Source of the DNA: CAYNZV01 sp965217095
GTDB lineage: Bacteria; Latescibacterota; UBA2968; UBA8231
Assembly: GCA_965217095.1 (NCBI GenBank)
Contig: OZ244235.1
Span: forward strand, 4,464,001-4,528,000
Length of the DNA stretch: 64,000 nucleotides
Reading direction: 5' to 3'
Under the pieces are notes generated by a model. The model worked only from the letters and a program-made list of their open reading frames with translations. It ran no database searches and was not told the DNA's origin. Position 1 is the stretch's first letter; each line of letters starts with the position of its first letter. This document shows, piece after piece, positions 45,039 through 53,342 of the stretch. Position numbers and translations under genes: made by a program.

Positions 45039-45539
45039 ATCATCAGCTTAAATAGTGGTGCGAGGGACTTTGAGATCCCCCGCACCAGAGGTCCAATTCA
45101 CCCCCAAACCAAGGGAAATAGCAAATTGGAACCTCATATTCCAGACATATGACTACCTCGATTAGCCGATGCAATAGTCAAAGACTTTTGTAGGGAGGAG
45201 TGGTAGAAAGCTAGTACATTCCAAGTCCAACGAAAGAGGCAGCGAAGAACCACTGCCCTGCCGCTCTCCCACTTCCCCGACAGAGAGACGGTTACAAATA
45301 GAACCTTGGAATCCTAGTAGGGACATCAATGTCCGCCACTCCTCCCATATTTACCAACCCTCGCTTTAAGGAACGCTTGAAGCAGCAAGTACTTGGATTT
45401 CAGTCTTGGTCGGTCAGAGTTCAAACAAAACAATCCAAGCGAGTTGTCCGAAGAATAAAATAGAGACAGTATATCCACCCTCCCATAAAAGCGCGTTACC
45501 GGCGCAGAGGGGGTTAAAGGATATACCGTCTCTTCTATA

Positions 45540-46073
45540 TCAAGCCGCAACTTTGAAGCATCCTTCAAGGAAAGTTTCAAAAGCATTTGGATTGCGGCGA
45601 CTATTGTATTTATAGCAGCATTCGGCAATATACAAAGGTGCGTATTTCTTGCAATAGCGGTGATGTGTCCCATACCAGGCACGCTTAAACGAAGCCCAAA
45701 AGCCCTCCATAGTATTGGTGTGGATTCCCCTTTTGAAGACGCCTTGACTTCGGGTAAATACCGAGTGTCGCATAAACGGACGGACGGACCAGTATGATTT
45801 GAAGCTATCAGTTATCAAATGCGACCCCTCAGGGTTCACAGCCTCTTTGATAAACTTGACGATACCCTCTCCAGACAAGTCCTCCGCAACACGGGCAACA
45901 ACCTTTCCTCCACGTTGAACAACGCCTAAAACGGCCAATTTCGAGGTCCCTCTTCCACGTGGAGAATTTGACCTGTTCATATGAGGGTAGCGATTTAGAG
46001 GTTTCCCGCCAATGTAAGACTCGTCTGCTTCAACAATCCCGTGCAGCATGACGAAGCCTTGTTTAGAGGCCAT
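45540..46073 (-). pseudogene. IS1595-family transposase, N-terminus lost (copy B)
   Basis: 177 residues from MASKQGFVMLHGIVEADESY through LITDSFKSYW to HTNTMEGFWASFKRAWYGTH, thus the complete catalytic core, ending ETFLEGCFKVAA. The zinc ribbon and linker that should precede Met are gone. Copy A keeps that missing part, and the two copies overlap by about 70 residues that are almost identical. Between it and the passenger gene (45039-45539) lie about 500 bases without a gene. Confidence 0.85.
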
Positions 46074-46086
46074 TCCGGCAGTTTCT

Positions 46087-46144
46087 TACCACCCGTTTCG
46101 GCATCAGCCCCAAAAGTGGAAACTTTGGACCGAAATGGGTGGTA
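46087..46144. repeat. Inverted repeat at the transposon/Zorya junction
   Basis: TACCACCCGTTTCGG (46087-46101) and CCGAAATGGGTGGTA (46130-46144) are inverted copies with one mismatch and a 28-base loop. It sits exactly between the broken IS1595 element and the zorA remnant; it may be a scar of another small element. Confidence 0.5.
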
Positions 46145-47281
46145 ACTTTGCTCCGAAATACGCACGATCGATACGATGCAGAAAAGAACTACATGGAGCA
46201 CAGTCTGGGTGCCATCACGGAACTCACCGAGCAGGTCGGGAATCAACGTGAAACCTTCGAAGCCTTCACCGTCGAATTGTGGCAGCGGCTCTCGGACTTT
46301 GCTGAGATGTTGTCGAAATCAGCTACGGAACAGGTGATCAACGCGCTGAAAGAGGTTATTGCCGACTTCAACAAAAATCTCACCGAGCAGTTCGGTGAAA
46401 ACTTCAAGGCGCTTGATGCCGCGGTGCAGCGCCTTGTCCAGTGGCAGGAAAACTACCGTGTGCAGCTTGAGCAAATGGGCGAACAATACCGCCAGGGAGT
46501 CATAGCTATCACGCAGACTGAGGCCTCAGTCGCGCATATCAGCGAGGAGTCGAGACAGATACCACCGGCGATGGAGTCCCTCAGAGCAGTGTTGGAGGTC
46601 AACCAGCACCAGATTGACGAACTGGGCCAACACCTGCAAGCGTTCAAAGAAGTCAGGGACAAGGCTGTAGAGGCAGTACCTGAACTACAACGGCAGGTAG
46701 ACGCGACGGTTACCAGTATCACCAATGCAACACAGCAGCTGGCCGCTGGCATGAGCGAGAGCACCGATCAGGCGAGAATCGCGATTGTCGCCGGCGCCGA
46801 GGCGTTAAATGCCAACGCTACTGCCATAAACAACAACGCCCGTGAGATGGTTCAAGTGCTAGTCGATGGCTCGAGGTCAATGACGGAGGAATCTGCCGGC
46901 ATGAAGAACAATCTCCAAGAGACCGGTCGCCAAGTTCAGGCAGACGCGCAGGCGATTCAAGAAAGGGTCGCGGACAGCATCGGGCAGATGCAAAGACGCC
47001 TTGAAAGTGCGTTGCAGGAAGTCTTCCAGGCACAGACCCGTGAAATGGACAGGATGTTTGCCGGGATCGACCAAGCTGTTACCAGGGTGGCTGAACGAAC
47101 TGGAGAAAATGTCAACACTCAGCTTGGGCTTATTGACAGTACCATGACCCAGGAAGTCGAAAGAGTCATGACAGAGATGGGCCGAGCGCTCGCCGCGATC
47201 ACGGAGAGATTCACCAACGACTATGCGAGACTTGTTAAGGAGATGCAGGCTGTCGTCAGGCAGGGGAATGACAGCGCATGA
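46139..47281 (+). pseudogene. zorA: ZorA C-terminal coiled-coil part (Zorya defence)
   Basis: About 375 residues of almost continuous coiled coil (TELTEQVGNQRETFEAFTVE ... GRALAAITERFTNDYARLVK). Its downstream neighbour starts like ZorB, overlapping by ATGA. In Zorya, ZorA is a MotA/ExbB-like membrane protein with a long cytoplasmic tail; here the N-terminal membrane helices are missing, since the sequence begins at LLRNTHDRYDAEKNYMEHSL beside the IS1595 breakpoint. The tail is intact but cannot form the motor. Confidence 0.75.
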
Positions 47282-47409
47282 GTGAAGTAAACACGGCTAA
47301 TCCGACGTTTGAGCTCAACGGCGGCGAGGAGGAGGGCCACTGGATCTCAGTGTCCGATCTGATGGCCGGACTGATGATGGTGTTTCTTTTTATCGGGTGT
47401 AGGTTCTGA
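47278..47409 (+). pseudogene. zorB: ZorB N-terminus, cut by ISKra4
   Basis: 43 residues: MSEVNTANPTFELNGGEEEG followed by HWISVSDLMAGLMMVFLFI, the MotB-like membrane segment with its Asp typical of ZorB ('WISVSDLMAGLMMVFLFI'). The frame enters the left end of an ISKra4 element and stops. The OmpA-like peptidoglycan-binding part and zorC/D/E are not found on the other side of the IS. Confidence 0.8.
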
Positions 47410-48952
47410 TTTACGTATTTGTGCATAAAAAGCGGGACCCCAATTCCAGGCACGGATGTACTTTGGGTGTAACGACATACGCCCAAACCCGGAAGGAGGT
47501 CCCAGATGGAAAATACGCAGGATCTGAGCGCGTGTGTGACGAAATTGCAGGAGAATGTCCTCCAGTGGGAAAACCGGCTGCAATCCGAACAAGGAGGACC
47601 GGCAGCGTTTCGCCTGGCGATGAACGAGCTGCGAGCTGCTTTGGATGAGATCGGTCGGACCGGTTTCCTGCGATTGGCGCACGCCTGTGAGGTCGCCTCC
47701 GACACGTTGGGTAACGACGGTCGGCTGTACCGCTTCAAGCAAATGGTCGACAAGGAGTGGATGAGTCTGTGGGGCAAGGTCGTAGTGCCACGTCGGCTGT
47801 ATCAGGAAGACCATGGCGGACCGAGCCGGGTGCCGCTGGATGAGCGTTGCGGCATGGTGAATCGATTCATGGTGCCGGAGTTGGAGCGTGTGACGGCGTT
47901 TTTGGGCGCCCGGTTGGTCCCGGCCGAAGTCGAGGACAGCTTGGGTGAAGTGCTGCCGGAGCCGCCATCGCGTACGGCTATCCAGCACGTATTGACCACC
48001 GTCGGACAGTGTGCCGAGGACGGGGCCGAACAGCTCGAGCTGGCCTTGCAAGGCGCGGCGCCGCTGGACGCCGAGGGCGACACGCTCGTTGTGAGCTGGG
48101 ACGGCGTCACCGTCCCCCTGCGAGAGCCAGCGCCCAAGCGCGGACGTCCGGCCGAGCGACCGATGGCCACGGCCACCGACACCGCGCCCACCGCCTGGAA
48201 GGAGGCGGGTGTGGGCATGGTCGCCACCTACCTGACGCCGCTGGATCCAGAGGTCGAAGAGCCGGAACGAGTCGATGTGCGCTATGCCGCGCGTATGCCG
48301 GAAGCGAAGATGACGACCCTGGTCAACGGCCTGGTGGAGCAGACGGCCCGGGCGTTGCAGCAGGGTGGCTACGACCATCGTGTCGTTTTGGCCGACGGCA
48401 AACGAGAGATCTGGCGCATCGTCGACGAGCATGGTGTGTTCGAGGGTTTCACCCGCATTCTGGACTTCTATCACGCGGCGCAGCATCTGTCGATGGCGGC
48501 GGAGCACCTTTTCGGCAAAAAGTCGGCGAAGGCGGATCGCTGGTATCGATCCTGGCGGCACAAACTGCGCCATACACCCAACGCCGTGGCGGGCTTGATC
48601 CGCTCCCTTTCCTACCACCGTCGCAAACTCCGAAGACGATCGGACCGTTATCGCCAGGCGACCACCGAAATGGGCTACTTTCGCAACAACCGGGACAAAA
48701 TGGAATACGCTGGCTATCACGCCTCGGGCTTGATCATCTCCAGTGGCCCTGTGGAGGCCGCCGCCAAGACCATCGTCGGCCACCGACTCAAACGCAGCGG
48801 CATGCGATGGACCCGCCACGGAGGTCAGCAAATCCTCAACCTACGAGTCCAGGTGCAATCGAAACGATGGGATGCTTTCTGGAACTGGTATCTCCAGCAG
48901 ACCACGCCCATAACAACCCTGAAAAGGGCAGCGTAAAAACGAGGCTACACCC
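47395..48952. mobile_element. ISKra4-family element
   Basis: The left end GGGTGTAGGTTCTGATTTACG and right end (reverse complement GGGTGTAGCCTCGTTTTTACG) are imperfect inverted repeats. One transposase gene fills the 1558 bases. I see no target duplication, and the sequence after 48952 does not continue zorB, so a deletion accompanied or followed the insertion. Confidence 0.8.
47506..48936 (+). CDS. ISKra4-family transposase
   Basis: Predicted 476-residue transposase with GGAGG upstream. Family blocks: GDTLVVSWDGVTVPLREPAP with the first Asp, KEAGVGMVATYL, HRVVLADGKREIWRIVDEHG with the second Asp, FTRILDFYHAAQHLSMAAEH, and SSGPVEAAAKTIVGHRLKRS with the Glu. Length and motif order are normal and no stop interrupts it. 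Confidence 0.9.
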   Translation: MENTQDLSACVTKLQENVLQWENRLQSEQGGPAAFRLAMNELRAALDEIGRTGFLRLAHACEVASDTLGNDGRLYRFKQMVDKEWMSLWGKVVVPRRLYQEDHGGPSRVPLDERCGMVNRFMVPELERVTAFLGARLVPAEVEDSLGEVLPEPPSRTAIQHVLTTVGQCAEDGAEQLELALQGAAPLDAEGDTLVVSWDGVTVPLREPAPKRGRPAERPMATATDTAPTAWKEAGVGMVATYLTPLDPEVEEPERVDVRYAARMPEAKMTTLVNGLVEQTARALQQGGYDHRVVLADGKREIWRIVDEHGVFEGFTRILDFYHAAQHLSMAAEHLFGKKSAKADRWYRSWRHKLRHTPNAVAGLIRSLSYHRRKLRRRSDRYRQATTEMGYFRNNRDKMEYAGYHASGLIISSGPVEAAAKTIVGHRLKRSGMRWTRHGGQQILNLRVQVQSKRWDAFWNWYLQQTTPITTLKRAA

Positions 48953-49334
48953 TTTGATTGAAAGGGAATACAGATGAAAAACGGATATCTACCCACCTCG
49001 AATGCCGACGGCTTGCCTATCGTTCCGATGACGGCGGCGCAAAAGTACCCCTCAGATACGATCCGGAGTATTTGACCGTCTAAACCGCACGCCGAGGTTC
49101 ATCAGTGCCACGGGTCCTCGGAAGCGAGCCTTCCCGAAGTGGTTCGGTAGATGAGCAAGAAACTGAAAGCGCCCTACTACTCCTACTGGTTCGCGTGAGG
49201 CGCGGGCGGAGCCAGGTAGTCTGACCAGAGTCACTTTCCTTCCTGCAAGTTTTGAAATGGATCAATATAGAAAAGCCGCGTACCAGGTCCTTGAAGCCGC
49301 TGATCTCCCTCGCGTCGATCGCGTAATCAGGCAA
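48953..49334. other. Short fragments between ISKra4 and the IS1595 transposon
   Basis: A 33-residue frame at 48974-49075 (MKNGYLPTSNADGLPIVPMT) and a 5' stub at 49258-49334 (MDQYRKAAYQVLEAADLPRV) look coding-like. The latter is cut by the IS1595 transposon. I cannot assign either. Confidence 0.35.
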
Positions 49335-49354
49335 CGCAATTAACGCTTTAAGGC

Positions 49355-49383
49355 TTGACAATCACCCCCTTATTGGTTATCTT
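49355..49383 (+). promoter_or_regulatory. Transposase promoter overlapping the inverted repeat
   Basis: TTGACA (49355-49360), 17-base spacer, TATCTT (49378-49383). Same geometry as at 7617-7645 in the related element. The ATG at 49419 follows AAGGGGCGGAG. Confidence 0.65.
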
Positions 49384-49418
49384 AAGGATGAGAAAAACAA
49401 CCAAATAAGGGGCGGAGC

Positions 49419-50300
49419 ATGAACTTGATAACCGTAACAGAAAGATTTCCGACGCAGGAATCCTGCATCGCCCATTTGGAGCTGGTTCGCTTCGGCGATG
49501 AGCCCTTTTGCCCCTTGTGCGGCACGGTCGGGGAGTGCGCCCGCAAGCGTGAAGGGTCGAAGATCGGGCGCTGGAACTGTCACGCCTGTAAATCCAGCTT
49601 CAACGTCTTATCCAAGACGATGTTTCAGGGAACACATCTTCCCTTGCAGAAGTGGTTCTGCGCCATCGCCCTGATCGTGAACGCCAAGAAAAGCCTGTCC
49701 AGTTGCCAGCTTGCACGTGACTTGAACCTGAATCAGGGGTCCGCCTGGTACATGCAGCAACGCATCCGGGCCGAGATGGCTACCAAGCAGGGAAGGATCA
49801 GGTTAAGTGGAATCATCGAAGCCGACGAGACCTATGTCGGCGGACGCCCCAGGAAGCGCAATAAGCACGATGACGACAAGCCCAACCCCAGAGGACGAGG
49901 AACACGCAAGACCGCTGTTATCGGCGCTGTGGAGCGTTCTGGGAAGGTTGTGGCCGAAGTCGCCGACGATCTCTCGGGCAAGGGCGTGCTCGCCTTTATC
50001 AAGCGCGCCATCGATCCTGACACCTCGACGCTGGTCACGGACGAATACGGGGCCTATAACGTGGTGCGGCGGATCATGGATCACTGCGTGATTCAGCATT
50101 CCGAGCGCTATGTCGATGGCAGTATTCATACCAATACGATAGAAGGCGTCTGGTCCCTGCTCAAGCGCGCCTGGTATGGATCACATCATCACTACACGAG
50201 ACAATACACGCCGCTTTACGTGGCCGAAGCGTGCTACAAGTACAATCACCGCGGCACCGACAATGGCTTCGAGGCGTTCCTGCACGGATGCTTCAAGTAG
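49419..50300 (+). CDS. IS1595-family (ISXO2-like) transposase, intact
   Basis: Predicted 293 residues. Zinc ribbon CPLCGTVGEC ... WNCHACKSSFNVLSKTMF; helix-turn-helix SSCQLARDLNLNQGSAWYM; catalytic core IIEADETYVGGRPRKRNK, LVTDEYGAYNVV, HTNTIEGVWSLLKRAWYGSH. No frameshift or stop. As the only complete ISXO2-like copy in the window, it is the best candidate for mobilising the related non-autonomous elements. Confidence 0.93.
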   Translation: MNLITVTERFPTQESCIAHLELVRFGDEPFCPLCGTVGECARKREGSKIGRWNCHACKSSFNVLSKTMFQGTHLPLQKWFCAIALIVNAKKSLSSCQLARDLNLNQGSAWYMQQRIRAEMATKQGRIRLSGIIEADETYVGGRPRKRNKHDDDKPNPRGRGTRKTAVIGAVERSGKVVAEVADDLSGKGVLAFIKRAIDPDTSTLVTDEYGAYNVVRRIMDHCVIQHSERYVDGSIHTNTIEGVWSLLKRAWYGSHHHYTRQYTPLYVAEACYKYNHRGTDNGFEAFLHGCFK

Positions 50301-50311
50301 GAGCGCTTGTT

Positions 50312-50755
50312 CTACAGGAGGTCGTACTCCTCATCGGCGGTCACTACGACAAAATCCAAAATGTCTTTTGTTGGACAGTAGTTCATGTCCCATCGCCTCA
50401 AAACATCACGCCCCAAAAGAGATGGGACCTCTATGAGATCGTCATTACAGTTTGCAGATATCCATAGTTCAATTTCGTACTTGTAAACCTTCGCCTTTTC
50501 AGAAAAATAGACGTGTGCCGGTTCAAGAAATGAACTGGATTTACCGCCTAAGCCTAGAGCGGACGCCTTTTTTTGGAATCCCGCAGACTGTAAGTTTATG
50601 CCTATCCTCTTACGATCTGCTGGCATTAACATGGTAGTGTCTGCGCCAGTATCTACCAAGAAAGAAATGTCGCTTACGATCCCAAGTCTTGGAATATGCA
50701 GCCGCGCCTCTACATAGGGAGCATTTGTGGTATCGCCGTAACGACCTTGTAGCAT
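50312..50755 (-). CDS. Retropepsin-like aspartic protease, transposon passenger
   Basis: Predicted 147-residue protein of the clan AA fold. FLVDTGADTTML holds the catalytic Asp-Thr-Gly, and VPSLLGRDVLRRWDM is the C-terminal 'LLGxDxL' motif of single-domain bacterial retropepsins, which work as dimers. No signal peptide. Its start overlaps the stop of the DUF5678-like gene (TAATG), so the two are co-translated, a pairing that is common in other genomes from memory. Substrate unknown. Confidence 0.85.
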   Translation of the reverse strand: MLQGRYGDTTNAPYVEARLHIPRLGIVSDISFLVDTGADTTMLMPADRKRIGINLQSAGFQKKASALGLGGKSSSFLEPAHVYFSEKAKVYKYEIELWISANCNDDLIEVPSLLGRDVLRRWDMNYCPTKDILDFVVVTADEEYDLL

Positions 50756-51027
50756 TACAAAATCATAGTCTTGGGTTCGGGGTCAACGTATCGAATGATA
50801 GATTGTTCGCGTGAAAACCCGTCGCAATCTAGCTTTTCGAGTACAGCCTGAAATGTTGGTTCGTGAGCCCTGACATGGCCTGTGCATATGGCAACCCACT
50901 CCTTGGGATACTGTTCGACCAAACGTGGATCACTAGAAGACAGACACTTTACGGACTCGCGAAAGGAGTCTAATTCATTGGCAATTTCCCTAGGGTCGAT
51001 TTGCCCCATATCTAAATCTTTAGTCAT
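50755..51027 (-). CDS. DUF5678-like small protein, partner of the retropepsin
   Basis: Predicted 90-residue protein from ATG 51027 behind AGAGGGG. The segment YPKEWVAICTGHVRAHEPTF matches the DUF5678 pattern ('Y.gkWVA...g.vvah...'). The end (IIRYVDPEPKTMIL) forms the last strand. Coupled with the aspartic protease gene, it might be its inhibitor, substrate or targeting factor. Confidence 0.7.
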   Translation of the reverse strand: MTKDLDMGQIDPREIANELDSFRESVKCLSSSDPRLVEQYPKEWVAICTGHVRAHEPTFQAVLEKLDCDGFSREQSIIRYVDPEPKTMIL

Positions 51028-51245
51028 TATCACCCCTCTTCTTATTGAGGATCTCCTGGAAAGTTTCGTATGACACCCCTTCCAGTTCTATCGGAATAAT
51101 ATAAAACATTCTGACCCTTCATCACGGATAGCGCGCAGGATGGACATTTGGGGGTCTTGCAGCGCGTGTTTTCTGCCTCAGCCTCGGGTGCCTATTTATG
51201 TGTTATACTATAGGACAGGATAGGACAGGTCAAAAAGTTGCGGTC

Positions 51246-51572
51246 ATGCGCCAGAATCAACGATGCCCATCAGATAGTGTGATAGACCCCAACGTCGAGG
51301 CAATTGTGCGGGGATTGCAAAAAAACAACATCCACACTTTCGAGTCTTGCCAGGGCGGAGAAGGGCATTCCTTTCATGAGCCTACGGTGAGGTTTAGCGG
51401 AGGGCCAGCCGAGGGATATAGGGCCGTAGCATTGGCGATGACATATGGGTGGCCCATAACTGGCCTGAGGCGTTATTGGACAGTACTTCGAGGAACTAAT
51501 GAATTGGACGGGCCGAGATGGGAAATGACTTTCAATTCCGTTTTGCTCCCGGCCCTCCCAATTCCCGACTAG
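51246..51572 (+). CDS. Conserved hypothetical protein, transposon passenger
   Basis: About 108 residues if ATG 51246 is used; an upstream ATG at 51198 would add 16 doubtful residues. Conserved-looking blocks: VIDPNVEAIVRGLQKNNIHT, FESCQGGEGHSFHEPTVRFS, WEMTFNSVLLP. The SCxGGxGH loop and paired histidines suggest a metal site. Its end overlaps the stop of the zinc-ribbon gene on the other strand. Family not recognised. Confidence 0.65.
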   Translation: MRQNQRCPSDSVIDPNVEAIVRGLQKNNIHTFESCQGGEGHSFHEPTVRFSGGPAEGYRAVALAMTYGWPITGLRRYWTVLRGTNELDGPRWEMTFNSVLLPALPIPD

Positions 51573-51739
51573 CAGGTGTCGTTGTCGATTAGGCGTTGGC
51601 ATTCATCGCAAAGGCGTTTATTGCCGTCTCCCTCGCGGCGATTTTCCCGTTCGATATTATTCCCAGTATTGCAGTTCGTGCAAACGTGGTAAACATCTGC
51701 CAGCACTGAATGCCATGCTGAAGTTCTTGTCAAAATCAT
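51569..51739 (-). CDS. 56-residue zinc-ribbon protein
   Basis: ATG at 51739 follows AAGGGGGTG. The protein reads MILTRTSAWHSVLADVYHVC, then CTNC, an NNIE segment, and LCDECQRLID. Two CxxC pairs about 20 residues apart make a zinc ribbon. It is convergent and overlapping at the stop with the preceding gene. Strong ribosome site, clean cysteine spacing and location in a passenger cluster support it as a real small gene. Confidence 0.65.
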   Translation of the reverse strand: MILTRTSAWHSVLADVYHVCTNCNTGNNIERENRREGDGNKRLCDECQRLIDNDTC

Positions 51740-51863
51740 CACCCCCTTTCTGGTACGGACCTTTTATTTGGATGTAGTATTGCTCCAGGTGCAGGTTGTA
51801 TACCGCCTCTTGAATGTGGATGCAGCCGATCCCGGAATCGCACCCGGCCAGAAGTCAAGCGCA

Positions 51864-52472
51864 CTAATTCTTCGGACGGACATACGACCCACGACAGGTT
51901 TCGGCCCGGGGATCATATGTGACTGCATATTCCATAGGCTGCCACGCTCCGAAGCCGTTTTGAAATTTAACCTTATTGCCATGATATCGTATTTTGCCGG
52001 TTTTTTTGTCCGCCCATCCGAATTGACCGAATTTGGTTTCATACCAAGAATCTGTCCATTTATGGTCGTATTGGGCATATGATTCTACGATATCACTACA
52101 CCGAACGGACGCAGCAATCGAGTGTTTGTCGCCCCAGCATCGAAGGTCCTGGCGACACTTTTCCTCCCCAACTTTTTTGGTCGATGGGCCTGCCCGCAGG
52201 GATGGGCCGTCCTGCGGCCGGGTCGATGGGCCGGACGGCGGGCTGTTCGCCCGCGGATTGCCGTCGGTGGGACGTGGCGGCGGGAATCTGCTCATACCGT
52301 TGGGCAGCGGATCTTCTTCGTCGTTTCCTGCTATCATCCCAATGATGCACATTCCCATCACAAGACAAAGTCCTACTCCTGCGATATTTAGGCAGCCTCC
52401 CACGTTGTTGTGCCCTCCTCGACTGGCATTCTCTGCCGCCGAAAGTGGCGGTCGGGTGGTGTCCCCAGACAC
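51864..52472 (-). CDS. Membrane-anchored hypothetical protein, transposon passenger
   Basis: Predicted 202-residue protein. One transmembrane helix (LNIAGVGLCLVMGMCIIGMI, residues about 28-47), a proline-rich linker, then a C-terminal domain with four cysteines (KCRQDLRCWGDKHSIAASVR CSDIVES, ETCRGSYV) and aromatic blocks such as DSWYETKFGQFGW. The C-terminal domain probably lies outside the membrane. The family is not recognised, although the cysteine-tryptophan pattern recalls small extracellular or periplasmic domains. Confidence 0.6.
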   Translation of the reverse strand: MSGDTTRPPLSAAENASRGGHNNVGGCLNIAGVGLCLVMGMCIIGMIAGNDEEDPLPNGMSRFPPPRPTDGNPRANSPPSGPSTRPQDGPSLRAGPSTKKVGEEKCRQDLRCWGDKHSIAASVRCSDIVESYAQYDHKWTDSWYETKFGQFGWADKKTGKIRYHGNKVKFQNGFGAWQPMEYAVTYDPRAETCRGSYVRPKN

Positions 52473-52529
52473 GACAGGGTAAAGATGGTTTGTTATGTGG
52501 GAAAGTCAAGCCTTAAAGCGTTAATTGCG

Positions 52530-52689
52530 AAAGTTTTTGGACAGCAAGCCCCTGAAGTCAGGGGCGAACAATCACTATCGGCCGGCACGATGGTTCACAG
52601 AACATATCGACGACGTATGGCCAAAATTTGATATAGATACCAAGGAGCGCTTTGAAAAAGTATTTGTGAAGGTTAACTCGCTACTTTAG
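52530..52689 (+). pseudogene. 3' fragment of an unidentified host gene
   Basis: Directly after the transposon a frame reads FLDSKPLKSGANNHYRPARW, then TEHIDDVWPKFDIDTKERFE and a stop at 52689. It has good coding character but no start. The 5' stub at 49258-49334 could belong to the same gene, although without a target duplication this cannot be confirmed. Confidence 0.45.
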
Positions 52690-52820
52690 TACGGAATGAA
52701 CCGGCAAGCGAGCTACCATTAATAGGTGTGGAAAAAGAGAAAGGGCGACCCTAACCTTCCTTTATAGAAGTCCATCAACAACCGCCCGGTTGGCGCCGGG
52801 CATGGAAGGAGAGAGTCGCC

Positions 52821-53342
52821 ATGAGAGAATCTACACTGGAATCCGCAGACTTGTCTATGCCGACGTGGGATACGCTGGAAGGCTGGGCTCGCTCGTCGAT
52901 CCAATCGCTGTTGCAGCAGGTGCTGGAGGAGGAAGTGACGCAGCTACTGGGCCGTACGCGCTACGAGCGCCGGACTTCAGTGGACGACAACTCGGGCTCG
53001 CGCAACGGACATGGCAAGCCTCGACGGCTGGCGTTGATGTCGGGCACCATCGAGGTGAAACGGCCTCGGGTTCGTGGACTGGAGGAGCGCTTTGAGAGCC
53101 GAATCCTGCCGCTGTTTATGCGCCGTACGAAGTCGGTGACCCAGTTGCTGCCCGAGCTCTACCTGCACGGACTGTCTCAGGGGGACTTCGAGCTGGCGCT
53201 GCGCGGCCTGCTGGGAGCGGGAGCGCCGCTGTCGCCGTCCTCTATCGCGCGTTTGCGGAATAAGTGGATCGTCGAATACCACGCCTGGCGCACGCGACGG
53301 CTGGATGACCGCGAGTTGGTGTACGCCTGGGCGGACGGGATC
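52821..53342 (+). CDS. IS256-family transposase, 5' exon
   Basis: 174 residues from MRESTLESADLSMPTWDTLE with GGAGAGA upstream, through LLQQVLEEEVTQLLGRTRYE and FMRRTKSVTQLLPELYLHGL, to LVYAWADGI, where the intron interrupts the conserved catalytic motif. No frameshift in this part. Confidence 0.88.

Larger units (their letters stand above)
44260..46077. mobile_element. IS1595-type transposon with membrane-protein passenger, right end lost (copy B)
   Basis: The left end (CGGAACAACCGGTTAAGGGCT) and the following 870 bases match copy A at 17769-18694 almost base for base. It then keeps the 750 bases that copy A lost, including the C-terminal half of the transposase. Similarity to copy A ends at the transposase codon for MASKQG (46073-46077), where Zorya-related sequence begins. 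The right inverted repeat is missing, so it is immobile. Confidence 0.82.
49335..52529. mobile_element. IS1595-type transposon with intact transposase and five passenger genes
   Basis: The left end CGCAATTAACGCTTTAAGGC (49335-49354) and right end (its exact reverse complement at 52510-52529) frame 3195 bases. Inside: a complete transposase, then a retropepsin-like gene, a DUF5678-like gene, a conserved unknown, a zinc-ribbon peptide and a membrane-anchored protein. The flanking octamers (TCAGGCAA, AAAGTTTT) are not a duplication, so one side was rearranged after insertion. The ends are close relatives of those at 7597-10251. Confidence 0.85.
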
